Source of the DNA: Scytonema millei VB511283
GTDB taxonomy: Bacteria; Cyanobacteriota; Cyanobacteriia; Cyanobacteriales; Chroococcidiopsidaceae
Direction: 5' to 3'
Assembly: GCF_000817735.3 (NCBI RefSeq)
Contig: NZ_JTJC03000006.1
Span: forward strand, 135,783-199,782
DNA length: 64,000 nucleotides
Shown one piece after another: positions 55,801 through 64,000 of this stretch (the first letter of the stretch is position 1; every line of letters starts with the position of its first letter). The translations under genes and the position numbers were made by a program. A model generated the notes under the pieces. The model was not told the origin of the DNA, made no database searches, and saw only the letters and a list, made by a program, of their open reading frames with translations.

Positions 55801-56959
55801 CCAGTCACTAGTCACTGATAACCGTCAACTGTTAACCAACAACCAACTACCGACTACCAACGTTATATTCCAAATTAAAGACACCGGACGCGGTATTCCA
55901 GCCGACAAGCTCGATAGTATATTTGAACGATTTCAACAAGTTGACTCAACAGATTCTCGCAAACATGATGGGACTGGTTTAGGGTTGGCAATTTGCCGCA
56001 GTATCGTACAACAACATGAAGGACAGATTTGGGTTGAAAGCGTTTTGGGTGAGGGCAGTACTTTTTACTTTACGCTGCCTGTCTTGCAAGCTAAATCTAG
56101 TATTGAAGCGGATGATTTAACTAACTCTTTACTCCTCGCTGCTCAAAGCCAACTGCTGCAAGTTGCGACTCAACACGGTGGTTCTTCCTCTCCCTTGGTA
56201 TTAATTTGTGACGACGATCCTGATGTTGGAGCTGAACTACAAACCCTGCTAGAAAATCAGGGCTATCGCACGGTCGTCGTGCATTCTGGACAAGAAGCGA
56301 TCGCCTCTGCTGCTACCTTACATCCTGATGCAATTTTACTAGATTTGCTGATGCCAAAAATGAATGGCTGGGAGGTAATGGCAAAGCTGAAAGAGCGATC
56401 GGATACGAAAGACATTCCCATCGTTATTTGTAGTATTTGCGCTCCCAGTCAGAGTTCGCTCAGTCAAAATTCGAGCGCTTGGGTGAGTAAGCCAGTCGAT
56501 GAAAACTCGCTGTTTGACTCTCTCAAGCTAGCTTTAGCGAAAAATGCTCGACCAGTCCGTGTATTGTTGGTTGAGGATGATGCCGAGTTAGCCGACCTTT
56601 TGCTCGCACTGCTGAAAAGTCATAATATTGAAACTTTTCTTGCCAAAAATGGACGCGAGGCAATTCGCTTGAGCCAGGAAATCAAACCCGATTTACTAAT
56701 TCTCGATCTGATTCTGCCTCAAGTGGATGGATTTGGTGTCGTTGAGTGGCTGCACCAGCACGATCGCCTTTACAGTATTCCTTTAGTCGTCTATTCTGCC
56801 CAAGATCTCGACCAGTCGGAGCGAAATCGGCTGAAGCTAGGACATACGGAGTTTCTGACCAAAGGACGAGTCTCTCCTCAAGAATTTGAGCAAAGGGTAT
56901 TGGAGTTAATCGGACAAATGACTCAAAGCAAACCGCACAACGCTAACAATGACCAATAA
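52886..56959 (+). CDS. Hybrid response regulator / sensor histidine kinase with OmpR-type DNA-binding domain
   Basis: The product has 1357 residues. Order: receiver 1 (Asp51 in IVLDVVIPKLDG), OmpR-type winged helix (about 127-226), linker, HPt domain (His322 in EAHTLAGSLG), degenerate receiver 2 (about 392-505), receiver 3 (about 515-632, LILDVEMPYVNG), coiled coil, PAS (about 675-790), HisKA (His812 in SHELRTPL), HATPase (about 905-1065), receiver 4 (about 1110-1220) and receiver 5 (about 1230-1345). One protein thus holds a complete phosphorelay and a DNA-binding output. Residues about 226-268 and 946-992 are translated repeats; the second splits the ATPase between the N box and DTGRGI. Signals and targets are unknown. 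Confidence 0.92.
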   Translation: MKILVVEDDELVAHALTAVLTNQNYAVEVAIDGLAAWDLVQAFDYDLIVLDVVIPKLDGISLCRQIRSKGLSTPILLLTGRDSSHDKAIGLDAGADDYLIKPFDEEELVARLRALLRRSGLVSQPVLKWGNLQLDPSSCEATYNQKHLSLTPKEYALLELFLRNSRRVFSCGTILEHLWSYEDIPSEEAVRTHIKGLRQKLKAAGANSDLLETVYGIGYRLKPLENKGAGSREQGAGGRRELGEKKQPSSRSVAPASTVNQQLTTPNLTSEQQTLSAVAGIWHKFKPRVAEQIGVLEQASAAVSTNNTLSSELLESARKEAHTLAGSLGTFGLAQGSKLAKEIEQMLKGDRAVLQSEATNFCQLVLALRQEIEQKGEVGKPQADSEQPLLLIVDRNGSIAQQLTAAAPDRGFRVAIANNLDTARNKLYQEHPSIVLLDPDLCPRHEESLSLLAELKQRQPPVPVLVLTEQTDLSHRLQIARSGGCTFLQKPMPVAQVLEAIAQSLENAPHAEAHLLVVDDDPKILAVLPALLKPWGMKVTTLDDPRRFWETLEATAPDLLILDVEMPYVNGIDLCQVVRNEPRWSELPILFLTVHHDADIVDRVFSAGADDFVSKPIVGSELVTRIVNRLERMKLLHRINQVRATKNVESENRFQPNEQLQSELNDRQRTQEALQNSQALFAGIVEIADDAIISIDSNQRITLFNSGAERIFGYSAAEAIGQPLDLLLPKRFAIAHRQHVTEFGQSPNLARRMGERREIYGYRKDGTEFPAEASISKLNLGGETVYTVYLHDVSDRKQIERMKDEFISVVSHELRTPLTSIHGSLGMLASGLLQPDSPQGQRLLQIATDSTERLVRLINDILDIERIESGKVKMEKESCDVTELITQAVNVMQPLADKAGITLSVSSLPIQVWADPDRIVQTLTNLLSNAIKFSPTGSTVWLSVEAGSREQGAGSRGKRAGGAEGAILGTSHQSLVTDNRQLLTNNQLPTTNVIFQIKDTGRGIPADKLDSIFERFQQVDSTDSRKHDGTGLGLAICRSIVQQHEGQIWVESVLGEGSTFYFTLPVLQAKSSIEADDLTNSLLLAAQSQLLQVATQHGGSSSPLVLICDDDPDVGAELQTLLENQGYRTVVVHSGQEAIASAATLHPDAILLDLLMPKMNGWEVMAKLKERSDTKDIPIVICSICAPSQSSLSQNSSAWVSKPVDENSLFDSLKLALAKNARPVRVLLVEDDAELADLLLALLKSHNIETFLAKNGREAIRLSQEIKPDLLILDLILPQVDGFGVVEWLHQHDRLYSIPLVVYSAQDLDQSERNRLKLGHTEFLTKGRVSPQEFEQRVLELIGQMTQSKPHNANNDQ
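53563..53690. repeat. Repeat block inside the hybrid kinase gene, linker region
   Basis: GGGAGCAGGGAGCAGGGAGC-type heptamers followed by a 28-base element (53629-53656) and CCAACAACTAACAACT. It is in frame and encodes a Gly/Arg/Glu-rich then Thr/Gln-rich linker between the DNA-binding and HPt domains. Confidence 0.85.
55721..55861. repeat. Repeat block inside the kinase ATPase domain
   Basis: Heptamer arrays GGGAGCAGGGAGCAGG, CACTAGCCACCAGTCACT and CCAACAACCAACTACC add 47 codons (946-992) in frame between LSVE and VIFQIKDTGRGI. Confidence 0.88.
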
Positions 56960-57046
56960 GCAATTTTTGGGGCTGGAAAAGCGATCGCTATTGGCATATT
57001 AGTAATAGTAAGATGGCGATCGCTCTTTACTCTCTATTTCGCCGTT

Positions 57047-57499
57047 ATGCGCGTCATCATTCAGCGAGTTAAATCTTCTTACGTCACCGTTGGCGAACAA
57101 ACTATTGGCAAAATTGGACGGGGTTTAAACTTGCTGGTGGGAATTGCCGATACTGATACGGCAGCAGAACTCGACTGGATGGCGCGTAAATGTTTGGAAT
57201 TGCGTCTATTCGGTGCAGAGGAAGGGAACGATCGCTGGCAAAAATCCGTCACAGAAATCGATGGCGAACTCTTAGTTGTCAGTCAGTTTACTCTGTATGG
57301 CGATTGTCGTAAAGGTCGCCGCCCTTCCTTCGACCGCTCGGCTGCACCAGAAGCAGCGAAAAAGCTATACGATTTGTTTGTAGATAAGTTACGCGACAGT
57401 GGTTTAAAAGTAGAAACGGGAGAGTTTGGCGCGATGATGCATGTTTTTATTGATAATGATGGTCCCGTGACTTTGCTATTAGAGCGAGAAGCCATATAA
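57047..57499 (+). CDS. dtd: D-aminoacyl-tRNA deacylase
   Basis: Dtd removes D-amino acids wrongly attached to tRNA, proofreading translation. The 150-residue product has [15 protein letters not shown], the [17 protein letters not shown] active-site strand and the Gly-Pro selectivity motif [10 protein letters not shown], at normal length. Confidence 0.95.
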   Translation: MRVIIQRVKSSYVTVGEQTIGKIGRGLNLLVGIADTDTAAELDWMARKCLELRLFGAEEGNDRWQKSVTEIDGELLVVSQFTLYGDCRKGRRPSFDRSAAPEAAKKLYDLFVDKLRDSGLKVETGEFGAMMHVFIDNDGPVTLLLEREAI

Positions 57500-57541
57500 A
57501 AAAGTCAAAATTCAAAAGTCAAAAGTCAAAATTATTGATTC

Positions 57542-58918
57542 ATGATGTTAAATAAAGTTATCGTGAAAAGAATGCAGATATTTTTTGCATTCTTATTTTT
57601 GTTTGCAGTTTTAACAAAATTAGAGACAAATTCTTGGAATGATGCTTCCAGAATGGCAACGATTGAATCATTAGTGGACTTTCATACTTTTAGTATCGAT
57701 CGCTCTGCTTATATCTGGACTGGCGATAAATATTTCTACCAAAATCATTTCTATTCCGACAAGCCACCAATTATGGCGTTGTATAGTTCGGTATTTTATT
57801 TATTTCTAAAATCTGTTTTTAACCTGACTATTGCCACGCATCAATCTGCAACTTACTTTTTGCTGACCGTACTCATTATGGGCGTTATGTCCAGCTTAGG
57901 ACTAGTTTGCTTGTACGAAATTTTCAAATTTTTTCGGATTGACGAGCGGTGGACAAATATTGTGCTGCTACTAGCAGGGGCGGGAACGCTAGTTCTGCCA
58001 TATTCAATTGTCTTTAATAACCATGCCTTTAGTGGTAGTCTTTTACTCTTTAGCTTTTACTTTTTATTACTCAGACGACACGAAGTGAAAAATACCGCGA
58101 TCGCTGGATTTTTTATTGCTTTCGCTGGCAGTACTGATATTACAATGTTCGCCTTAATTCCGTTGTATTCTATTTTGCTCTTTAATAAAAGCCATCAAGC
58201 TAAGCTTTCTTTCATTTTGGCTTGTATTCCCGTCATATTACTTTATGTATGGTTGAATTTTTATACTTCTGGCAGTATCATTCCTCCAGCAATGAATGCT
58301 AAGTTATGGGACTATCCAGGCTCTTATTTTGGTGCAGGTAATCTTTCAGGATTGGTAGGACACGATTTACAAAGTCTAGCTATTTATGCTTTTCATATGC
58401 TCGTTGGTAGTAGAGGATTGCTATCATATACTCCAATTTTATTGTTTGCAATTTATGGCTGGAGTAGAGCGATAACGCAACCAGGTTTTAAATATAAAAA
58501 AGAGTATTTATTTATTGCTGCCATTTGTCTAGCTTACGTGATGTTTTATATTTTTCGGAGTAACAACTATAGCGGTCATAGCTATGGAGTCAGATGGTTT
58601 GCTTCAATTATGTTATTAGCGTGCGTGCCTTTAACTCACGTTCTCGAACCAATTCAAAAATCAAAGCTACTACGAGGAATTTTTCTAGCGATCGCCTCAG
58701 TTTCAATTTTAATTTCCCTAGTAGGTGCGATCGCGCCATTTGGGGGAATTAATGTTAACGGTTACAGTTCATTTTTTCTGAATCTAGAACTGTGGCAAAA
58801 ACAACTGTTATGGGACAAAGTGAAAGTTATCGTAGCTGCGATCGCAGTATATGCAACATTCGCTTGGTTTTGGAGACAGTTTAATCGAAATTTGGGCAGG
58901 CGATCGCAATCTCTGTAA
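57542..58918 (+). CDS. Polytopic membrane protein, GT-C glycosyltransferase-like
   Basis: The product has 458 residues with about ten or more transmembrane helices. The first loop holds ASRMATIESLVDFHTFSIDR and YSDKPPIMALYS, resembling the lumenal loop of GT-C (ArnT/PMT-type) sugar transferases, where an early Asp and a K-P-P motif occur. That points to transfer of a lipid-linked sugar, but the family assignment is tentative. A repeat AAGTCAAAAGTC lies just before the start; ATG 57545 is an alternative. Confidence 0.6.
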   Translation: MMLNKVIVKRMQIFFAFLFLFAVLTKLETNSWNDASRMATIESLVDFHTFSIDRSAYIWTGDKYFYQNHFYSDKPPIMALYSSVFYLFLKSVFNLTIATHQSATYFLLTVLIMGVMSSLGLVCLYEIFKFFRIDERWTNIVLLLAGAGTLVLPYSIVFNNHAFSGSLLLFSFYFLLLRRHEVKNTAIAGFFIAFAGSTDITMFALIPLYSILLFNKSHQAKLSFILACIPVILLYVWLNFYTSGSIIPPAMNAKLWDYPGSYFGAGNLSGLVGHDLQSLAIYAFHMLVGSRGLLSYTPILLFAIYGWSRAITQPGFKYKKEYLFIAAICLAYVMFYIFRSNNYSGHSYGVRWFASIMLLACVPLTHVLEPIQKSKLLRGIFLAIASVSILISLVGAIAPFGGINVNGYSSFFLNLELWQKQLLWDKVKVIVAAIAVYATFAWFWRQFNRNLGRRSQSL

Positions 58919-59043
58919 AGGCAGGTTCGCAACAATTTGTCTTGTTTGATTTAAATATATCGGTAAATTCGGTGTGGCGATCGGGCGGGTCGATCGAGCA
59001 TGTTTGTTGTTTGCCCATCAAATCGATAAACCCGTCCCTACAA
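58917..59043. repeat. Degenerate GGCGGGTT...AACCCGTCCCTAC element
   Basis: GGCAGGTTCGC on the left and AAACCCGTCCCTACA on the right with an inner GGGCGGGTCGATCG suggest two nested or overlapping palindromic elements of the family seen at 37001 and 52559. Confidence 0.5.
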
Positions 59044-59059
59044 ATGCACTGATAACTGG

Positions 59060-60445
59060 TCACTGATAACTGGTTACTGATAACTGTATGCCTCGAATTG
59101 CCAAATCTAACAATTCCATCGGATGCATGACAGAAATCTTTTTCCCTTGTAATTTCAAATGCTTGCTAATTTGCAGCGTACAACCAGGATTGGCAGATGC
59201 AATCAAATTCGCGCCTGTATTTAATAAATTTTGGACTTTTTGCTGCCCTAATTCATCGGCAACATCTGGTTGCAGCATATTGTAAACTCCGGCGCTACCG
59301 CAACACAAAGCTGCGTCGATTGGTTCGCGCAACTGCACTCCTGGGATTTGTCGCAACAACTGACGGGGTTGGACGCTGATTTTTTGCCCGTGTAATAAAT
59401 GACAAGCATCCTGATAAACCAGAGTTAAAGGTTTTTCAGATAGGGGTGAAAGTTGTGTAGTCAAGCCAACAGTAGCAAGAAACTCTTGTACGTCCTTGAC
59501 GTTGGCTGCAAATGCTTGTGCTTTCTCCCGATATTCTGGATCGTCTTGTAATAGATGTCCGTACTCTTTCAAAGTATGACCGCAGCCAGCAGCGTTAATA
59601 ATGACAGCATCTACATCTGTATCGGCAAAAGCATCTATCATCTGTCTTGCTAGTGCTTTCGCCTGTTCTTCTTGTCCCTGGTGATGGGGTAGCGCCGCAC
59701 AGCAGCCTTGAGATTTGGGAATCACGACTTCACAGCCATTTGCTGTTAATACTCTGACAGTAGCTTCATTAATGGGAGAGAAAAATAGCCGTTGGACGCA
59801 ACCTAAAATGACTCCTACCCGATAGCGCTTTTCTCCCTGTGCTGGAATAACTGTGGGTAAATCGTCCCGAAAAGATTTCAGCGTAATTTTGGGCAAGATT
59901 GATTCCATCGCCGCCAATCTGGGAGAAACGTATTTCAAGATTTTGGTAGCGCGGACGAGTTTTTGCACGCCTAACAATTGATACAGAAACAAAGGCACTA
60001 GCATCCACCGTAGGCGATGGGGATAGGGAAAAAAGGAGAAAATTAACTTTCTGTAGAGGCGATCGCCTAAACTACGGGGATAGTTGCGTTCTACCTGGGG
60101 ACGAGTGGCAGAAATTAATTTGTCATACTGCACGCCTGAAGGACAAGTCGTAACGCAAGCAAGGCATCCCAAACAAGAATCGAAGTGCTGTACTGTAGCG
60201 GTATTGAGGGCAATTTCGCCTTCGTTAATTGCGTCCATCAGGTAAATTCGACCTCTAGGCGAATCCATCTCTTTACCGATGACACGATAACTGGGACAGG
60301 TAGATAAGCAAAAGCCGCAGTGAACGCAGGTATCGATGAGTTTCGGATCGGGGGGATGTTGTGGATCGAATCCTTTTAAATTCTTAATTGACCCCGTTTC
60401 TGGATCTAGTAAATGGTTATTTAAAGGATTTTCTGAAGTTTGCAT
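59060..60445 (-). CDS. glcF: Glycolate dehydrogenase iron-sulfur subunit GlcF
   Basis: GlcF passes electrons from glycolate oxidation in photorespiration to the membrane quinone pool together with GlcD and GlcE. The 461-residue product has two 4Fe-4S motifs, CVHCGFCLSTCP and CLGCLACVTTCP, followed by two CCG-type domains (SQGCCAALPHHQG, AGCGHTLKEYG, ALCCGSAGVYN, NPGCTLQI). The last residues (QLSVTSYQ) come from a TTATCAG repeat that provides the stop. glcE lies 148 bases upstream on the same strand, with repeats between. Confidence 0.93.
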   Translation of the reverse strand: MQTSENPLNNHLLDPETGSIKNLKGFDPQHPPDPKLIDTCVHCGFCLSTCPSYRVIGKEMDSPRGRIYLMDAINEGEIALNTATVQHFDSCLGCLACVTTCPSGVQYDKLISATRPQVERNYPRSLGDRLYRKLIFSFFPYPHRLRWMLVPLFLYQLLGVQKLVRATKILKYVSPRLAAMESILPKITLKSFRDDLPTVIPAQGEKRYRVGVILGCVQRLFFSPINEATVRVLTANGCEVVIPKSQGCCAALPHHQGQEEQAKALARQMIDAFADTDVDAVIINAAGCGHTLKEYGHLLQDDPEYREKAQAFAANVKDVQEFLATVGLTTQLSPLSEKPLTLVYQDACHLLHGQKISVQPRQLLRQIPGVQLREPIDAALCCGSAGVYNMLQPDVADELGQQKVQNLLNTGANLIASANPGCTLQISKHLKLQGKKISVMHPMELLDLAIRGIQLSVTSYQ

Positions 60446-60449
60446 ACAT

Positions 60450-60594
60450 TTAATGGTAGTTGGTAGTTGACGGTTGACGGTTGACAGTGACTAGTGACTG
60501 GTGGCTAGTGGCTAGAATTGCTCCCTTGTCCCCCTTGTCTTCCCCAGCTCTCTTCTTCCCCCTGCTCCCTGCTCCCTGCTCCCTGCTCCCGCTT
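60450..60594. repeat. Mixed heptamer repeat block between glcE and glcF
   Basis: GGTAGTTGGTAGTTGACGG, AGTGACTAGTGACTGG, CCCTTGTCCCCCTTG and CCTGCTCCCTGCTCCC arrays occupy the full gap. The GlcE stop codon abuts the block. Confidence 0.8.
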
Positions 60595-61909
60595 AAATCT
60601 CGCCGACAAACCTTTGCGGACTCAAAACATTTTTTGGATCGAACTGTTGTTTGATGCGTCGCATTAAATCTAAAGCATTGCCTCGATAACCCCAGACATC
60701 AAGCTGCTGCTTAAATGCTGCTGGTGCTTCTAGAACAGACAAATAACCTCCTTGATTTTGGCAGTGAGTTCTCATATTTAAAACCGTGTTTGCCTTGACA
60801 TTGGTATTGTCAAATCTGATAACTCCCAAACCGCTACCAACATGGATTGTACCGATCGCCGATCCTAAAGCAATCCGATCTAAATAGAGCAAAGTTGCAA
60901 CAGCAGTTGCTGGTAATACTCCTATTTTGCAAGTAACTGCTTGCATTGGTTGAGGAGAACGTATTTGTGTTTGTAATTGTTGCCATAAGTCAGCTTCGTC
61001 CGCATCTGAGTAGGTGGTGCTGTGCAATCCCAATTGTTGTCCCATTTCTACTAGCCGTGCGGTTTGTTCTCGGACGCTAGCACTCAGGCTTTGGAAGCGA
61101 ACCATTAATCCTAGTCCTTGACCTATTCCTATGGTAGTGACTAGATGAGAAGATAGCAGGTCGGCTTGGGTGGGAGTTAACGCCGAATTCCTGAGTTTGG
61201 TTGTCGCTTGGGCGATCGCCTCAGCTGTGCCTGTCAGCGTCACTGTCCCCGATGCGGATGGTAGGGGGTAAACTCGTAGCGTTACCTGGGCGATCGCGCC
61301 TAGCGTGCCGTAAGAGCCTGTAAATAGCTTCATCAAGTCGTACCCAGCGACGTTTTTAACGACTCGTCCCCCAGCTTTGGCAATTTCTCCGTCAGCACGG
61401 ACAAAGGAAATACCTAGCAGTTGATCGCGCACGCCGCCGTAACGTTGTCGGAGTGAATTGGTATCAGCCGTGGCGACAATGCCCCCGATTGTAGCTGATT
61501 CTGGTGCGGTGGGGTCGAGGGCAAGAAATTGTCCAGTAGGGGCTAACACTGCTTGTAGATCGGCAAATTTCATTCCCGCTTCTACCGTTACGGTTAAATC
61601 TCCGACAGCGTGTTGGATGAGTCGGTTCAGGCGTGCGGTACTGACAAGCACCTGGATATTTTTTGCCAGTCCTCCCCAACTGAGTTTTGTACCGCTGCCA
61701 TAGACTAGAATGCGCCAGTTGTTGCTGTCGGCATATGCCATCACTGCTGCTAGTTCGGCTGGCGTTTGGGGATAGACAATGCAACTAGGTGCGATACTGG
61801 AGGCGATCGCCCCCTTGATGTGTTCTTGTCGCATCGCATCTATATCTTCCCATTCCAAGACAGATTCTGGGCTGACAATAGCTGCAAGTTGGGTCGCGAT
61901 CGCTTTCAT
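60593..61909 (-). CDS. glcE: Glycolate dehydrogenase FAD-binding subunit GlcE
   Basis: The product has 438 residues with a PCMH-type FAD domain: CIVYPQTPAELAAVMAYA, ILVYGSGTKLSWGG, TVEAGMKFADLQAVLAP, GGIVATADTNSLRQRYGGVRD and GGRVVKNVAGYDLMKLF. The C-terminal part is shorter than GlcD, fitting GlcE. It works with GlcF (downstream) and GlcD (not in the window) to oxidise glycolate to glyoxylate. Confidence 0.93.
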   Translation of the reverse strand: MKAIATQLAAIVSPESVLEWEDIDAMRQEHIKGAIASSIAPSCIVYPQTPAELAAVMAYADSNNWRILVYGSGTKLSWGGLAKNIQVLVSTARLNRLIQHAVGDLTVTVEAGMKFADLQAVLAPTGQFLALDPTAPESATIGGIVATADTNSLRQRYGGVRDQLLGISFVRADGEIAKAGGRVVKNVAGYDLMKLFTGSYGTLGAIAQVTLRVYPLPSASGTVTLTGTAEAIAQATTKLRNSALTPTQADLLSSHLVTTIGIGQGLGLMVRFQSLSASVREQTARLVEMGQQLGLHSTTYSDADEADLWQQLQTQIRSPQPMQAVTCKIGVLPATAVATLLYLDRIALGSAIGTIHVGSGLGVIRFDNTNVKANTVLNMRTHCQNQGGYLSVLEAPAAFKQQLDVWGYRGNALDLMRRIKQQFDPKNVLSPQRFVGEI

Positions 61910-62022
61910 CAGTAATTTTACTCATCCTGAAAATTTCGGAACTGGACTAATCTAACAACAGTGGTTTTGCTCGTAATCTCTACGAGGCGATGCTAAAAAG
62001 CCGCAGTAACTAAAAGTTAACC

Positions 62023-64000
62023 ATGTTACTACCCCCAATTCCTAGACGCTCGTGGTTGCCAATGGCGATTTTGCTATTGGCAGGGTATGCAGGTAATTAT
62101 TTCAGCTTGCCGCTCTTTTTTGGCGTAGATTTTTTGTTTGGTAGTATTGCTGTCTTATTGGTGGTGCGCTTTTTCGGCATTCGCTGGGGAACTTTTGCAG
62201 CGGCGATCGCCTCCGTACACACTTTCTTTCTCTGGAATCATCCCTATGCCGCGATCGTCTTGATTGGCGAAGCCTTGTTTGTTGGTTTACTGTGGCGCAA
62301 CCAAAAACAGAGTTTGGTGCTGTTGGATGTCTTGTACTGGCTAGTGTTGGGTATCCCGTTGGTGTGGCTGTTTTATTCCCGCTTGTTGCACGTCGATTCG
62401 GCTCAAACTTGGTTAGTAGTGTTGAAACAGTCTGTCAATGGCATTTTTAACTCTATTATTGCTAGCTTGGCAATTAATTACTTCCCTATTTCTACGTCGT
62501 GGATGAGTCGTTATCCAGTCAGACATACTCCATCCATGCGACAGGTTTTGTTATCTCTTTGTGCGACTTCCTGTTTTTTACCTGCACTGATTTTAGTTGT
62601 TTTAGATTGTAATTTGGTTTTCCAGCAAATCCAAACCGCAATTCAAGTTGAACTTAAAGATACCGCTCAAGAAGCGATCGCTGGTTTGGAAGATCGCCAG
62701 CGCGAATACTTCAATACTTTAACTCAACTCAGTCAAGTGGCTGGTAATCATGCGAATGCACCTTCGCCACAATTACAGCAAAGCCTGGAGTTGCTACAGC
62801 GAGTTTATCCTGAATTAGTTCTACTACAAGTTATTGATGCTACCGATACTATTGTTGCTTCTGCATCCCAAATCGATCCAGCCTTAACTTCACCTGGTAA
62901 ATTAGATGCACAGGATATAAAGACTTTAAAGCAGATCGAAACTAGTCTCAAACCTGCTATAGGCAATGTCCGCGTCCATTCAACTTTAAAAATTCCCCAA
63001 CTCGATCTTGGCGTACCGATACTAACCGAAAATCGCTTGTCTGGTGTAGTATACGCTCACCTCAATCTCTCCTATTTGGAGAATTTTTTGCGCTCGCAGC
63101 TTTCTCACAGAGTTCACCAAATTATTCTGCTCGATTCTTACAATCGAATCATTGCCAGCAGCAATTCTCAATCAAAGCTGATGCAAACTTTCGATCGCCT
63201 GCGTGGGGGAGAAATGCGATCGCTGAGTCAAAAAACAGCTAGTGGGAATACATATTTTGAAAATACATACTTATGGTTACCACCTAAAGAAAAACTTCCG
63301 GCAATGGTACGCTGGCGACGCTCTCTATATGTTAAAGAACAGCCGCTAAGTGGTAATTCTCAATGGAAACTTATTTTAGAAATTCCGGCTGCACCTTATA
63401 TTGACCAACTACAACAAACTTACATCAACGACCTTGCTTTCATGCTAGCTACGGTATTGATTATTTTAATTTGCGGTCTTCTACTCAGCCGTAAATTAGC
63501 AAATCCATTAACTCAATTAGCCACTGTAACCACAGATTTATCCTCTCGATTGCCAACAAAGACTTTTCTGCAATTTCCTACTAGTTCGGTCGTAGAGATT
63601 AATTCGTTAATTGGTAATTTTCAGTTCATGACGGTTGCCCTAAATGAAAAATTTCAAGAAGTGCAAGCAGCTAACCAATCTCTCCAAGAAAGAGTTCAAG
63701 AACGGACTAAAGAATTATTGCGAACCAATCAACAATTAGAGCGTGAAATTAACGAACGTCAGCAAGCTAATGTGGCTTTAAGAGAGAGTGAAGAACGCTA
63801 TAGAGATTTATTTGAAAATGCTAGTGATTTAATTCAAAGCGTTACACCGGACGGTCGTTTAGTCTATGTAAATCGAGCCTGGAAAGAAACTTTAGATTAT
63901 AGTGAAGATGAAATTTCTCGTTTGACAATTTTTGATATTATTCATCCCGATAATTTAGAACATTGCCAGAAAACTTTTCGAGAAGTCATGGCAGGAAAAC
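62023..64000 (+). CDS. Membrane sensor with HAMP and PAS domains, 5' part
   Basis: The gene starts at ATG 62023 and stays open to the window edge (659 codons seen). A MASE1-like block of six to eight transmembrane helices (about 10-205) is followed by an extracytoplasmic sensor region (about 215-465), another membrane helix with LLLSRKLANPLTQLATVTTD as start of a HAMP linker, a coiled coil (QERVQERTKELLRTNQQLE) and a PAS domain beginning RESEERYRDLFENASDLIQS. The missing C-terminus is probably a histidine kinase or GGDEF domain; which one cannot be told. Confidence 0.85.
   Translation, partial: MLLPPIPRRSWLPMAILLLAGYAGNYFSLPLFFGVDFLFGSIAVLLVVRFFGIRWGTFAAAIASVHTFFLWNHPYAAIVLIGEALFVGLLWRNQKQSLVLLDVLYWLVLGIPLVWLFYSRLLHVDSAQTWLVVLKQSVNGIFNSIIASLAINYFPISTSWMSRYPVRHTPSMRQVLLSLCATSCFLPALILVVLDCNLVFQQIQTAIQVELKDTAQEAIAGLEDRQREYFNTLTQLSQVAGNHANAPSPQLQQSLELLQRVYPELVLLQVIDATDTIVASASQIDPALTSPGKLDAQDIKTLKQIETSLKPAIGNVRVHSTLKIPQLDLGVPILTENRLSGVVYAHLNLSYLENFLRSQLSHRVHQIILLDSYNRIIASSNSQSKLMQTFDRLRGGEMRSLSQKTASGNTYFENTYLWLPPKEKLPAMVRWRRSLYVKEQPLSGNSQWKLILEIPAAPYIDQLQQTYINDLAFMLATVLIILICGLLLSRKLANPLTQLATVTTDLSSRLPTKTFLQFPTSSVVEINSLIGNFQFMTVALNEKFQEVQAANQSLQERVQERTKELLRTNQQLEREINERQQANVALRESEERYRDLFENASDLIQSVTPDGRLVYVNRAWKETLDYSEDEISRLTIFDIIHPDNLEHCQKTFREVMAGK

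Noticed and set aside
60450-60594. Possible CRISPR array
   Set aside because: The units are 7-base tandem repeats without regular 30-40 base spacers. The same holds for all other repeat blocks in the window.

Overview
This window is cyanobacterial chromosome. The evidence is direct: photosystem II assembly factor Psb27, cytochrome b6f subunit PetG, a CytM-like cytochrome, the bilin enzymes PcyA and BvdR, a DUF3038/DUF4335 pair, a Maf protein, and many copies of the cyanobacterial octamer GCGATCGC (HIP1). The very dense heptameric repeat arrays (TGATAAC, GTTGACA, AGTCGTA, AGTGACTAGTGACT, GGGAGCA types) resemble Chroococcidiopsis-like or other large cyanobacterial genomes; the exact genus is an inference I cannot check. 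No rRNA, tRNA or CRISPR array was seen.

Region 1-7337 differs from the rest. It is AT-rich, has only four HIP1 sites by my reading, and carries nucleic-acid-targeting genes: a truncated Eco57I-like DNA methyltransferase, a frameshifted thermonuclease, a PD-(D/E)XK endonuclease, an HNH endonuclease of the McrA-like type, an AcrVA2-like protein, a short DUF262 protein and a papain-like cysteine hydrolase. It ends at 7337 in five diverged repeats and a terminal TGTACA, the architecture of a Tn7-like/Tn5053-like (including CRISPR-associated) transposon end. I read this stretch as the cargo end of a large transposon inserted into a small two-gene operon, whose 57-residue first gene survives on the minus strand at 7351-7524.

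Region 7.5-31.8 kb is core genome: TPR protein, an RNA-binding-like basic-tailed protein, 2TM protein, a beta-barrel-like exported protein behind a Pho-box-like repeat, mutY, a GHL10 glycosidase, psb27, maf, pcyA, a DUF5615/DUF433 toxin-antitoxin pair, apt, DUF3038/DUF4335, Uma2, lnt-gyrA, a histone-deacetylase-family amidohydrolase, a disrupted azoreductase divergent from an AraC regulator, and murF. Region 31.8-64 kb continues with a Crp/Fnr regulator, bvdR, ampG, GNAT, DUF3370, a serine hydrolase, a pyroglutamyl peptidase, hisH, rsmD, petG, cytM, a PIN/RHH toxin-antitoxin pair and a solo HicB, an ABC exporter, DedA, ahcY, an MscS channel, a universal stress protein, a 1357-residue hybrid response regulator/kinase, dtd, a GT-C-like membrane protein, glcF and glcE (glycolate dehydrogenase for photorespiration), and the start of a sensor with HAMP and PAS domains.

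The most unusual genome-wide feature is how often short repeats lie inside genes. Lnt has four in-frame repeat insertions, the hybrid kinase two (one inside its ATPase domain), and the GNAT protein one of about 45 residues. RsmD and GlcF borrow their C-termini from repeats. Two tiny 15-16 base insertions sit exactly in the middle of HIP1 octamers, and one of them puts two stop codons into the azoreductase gene.
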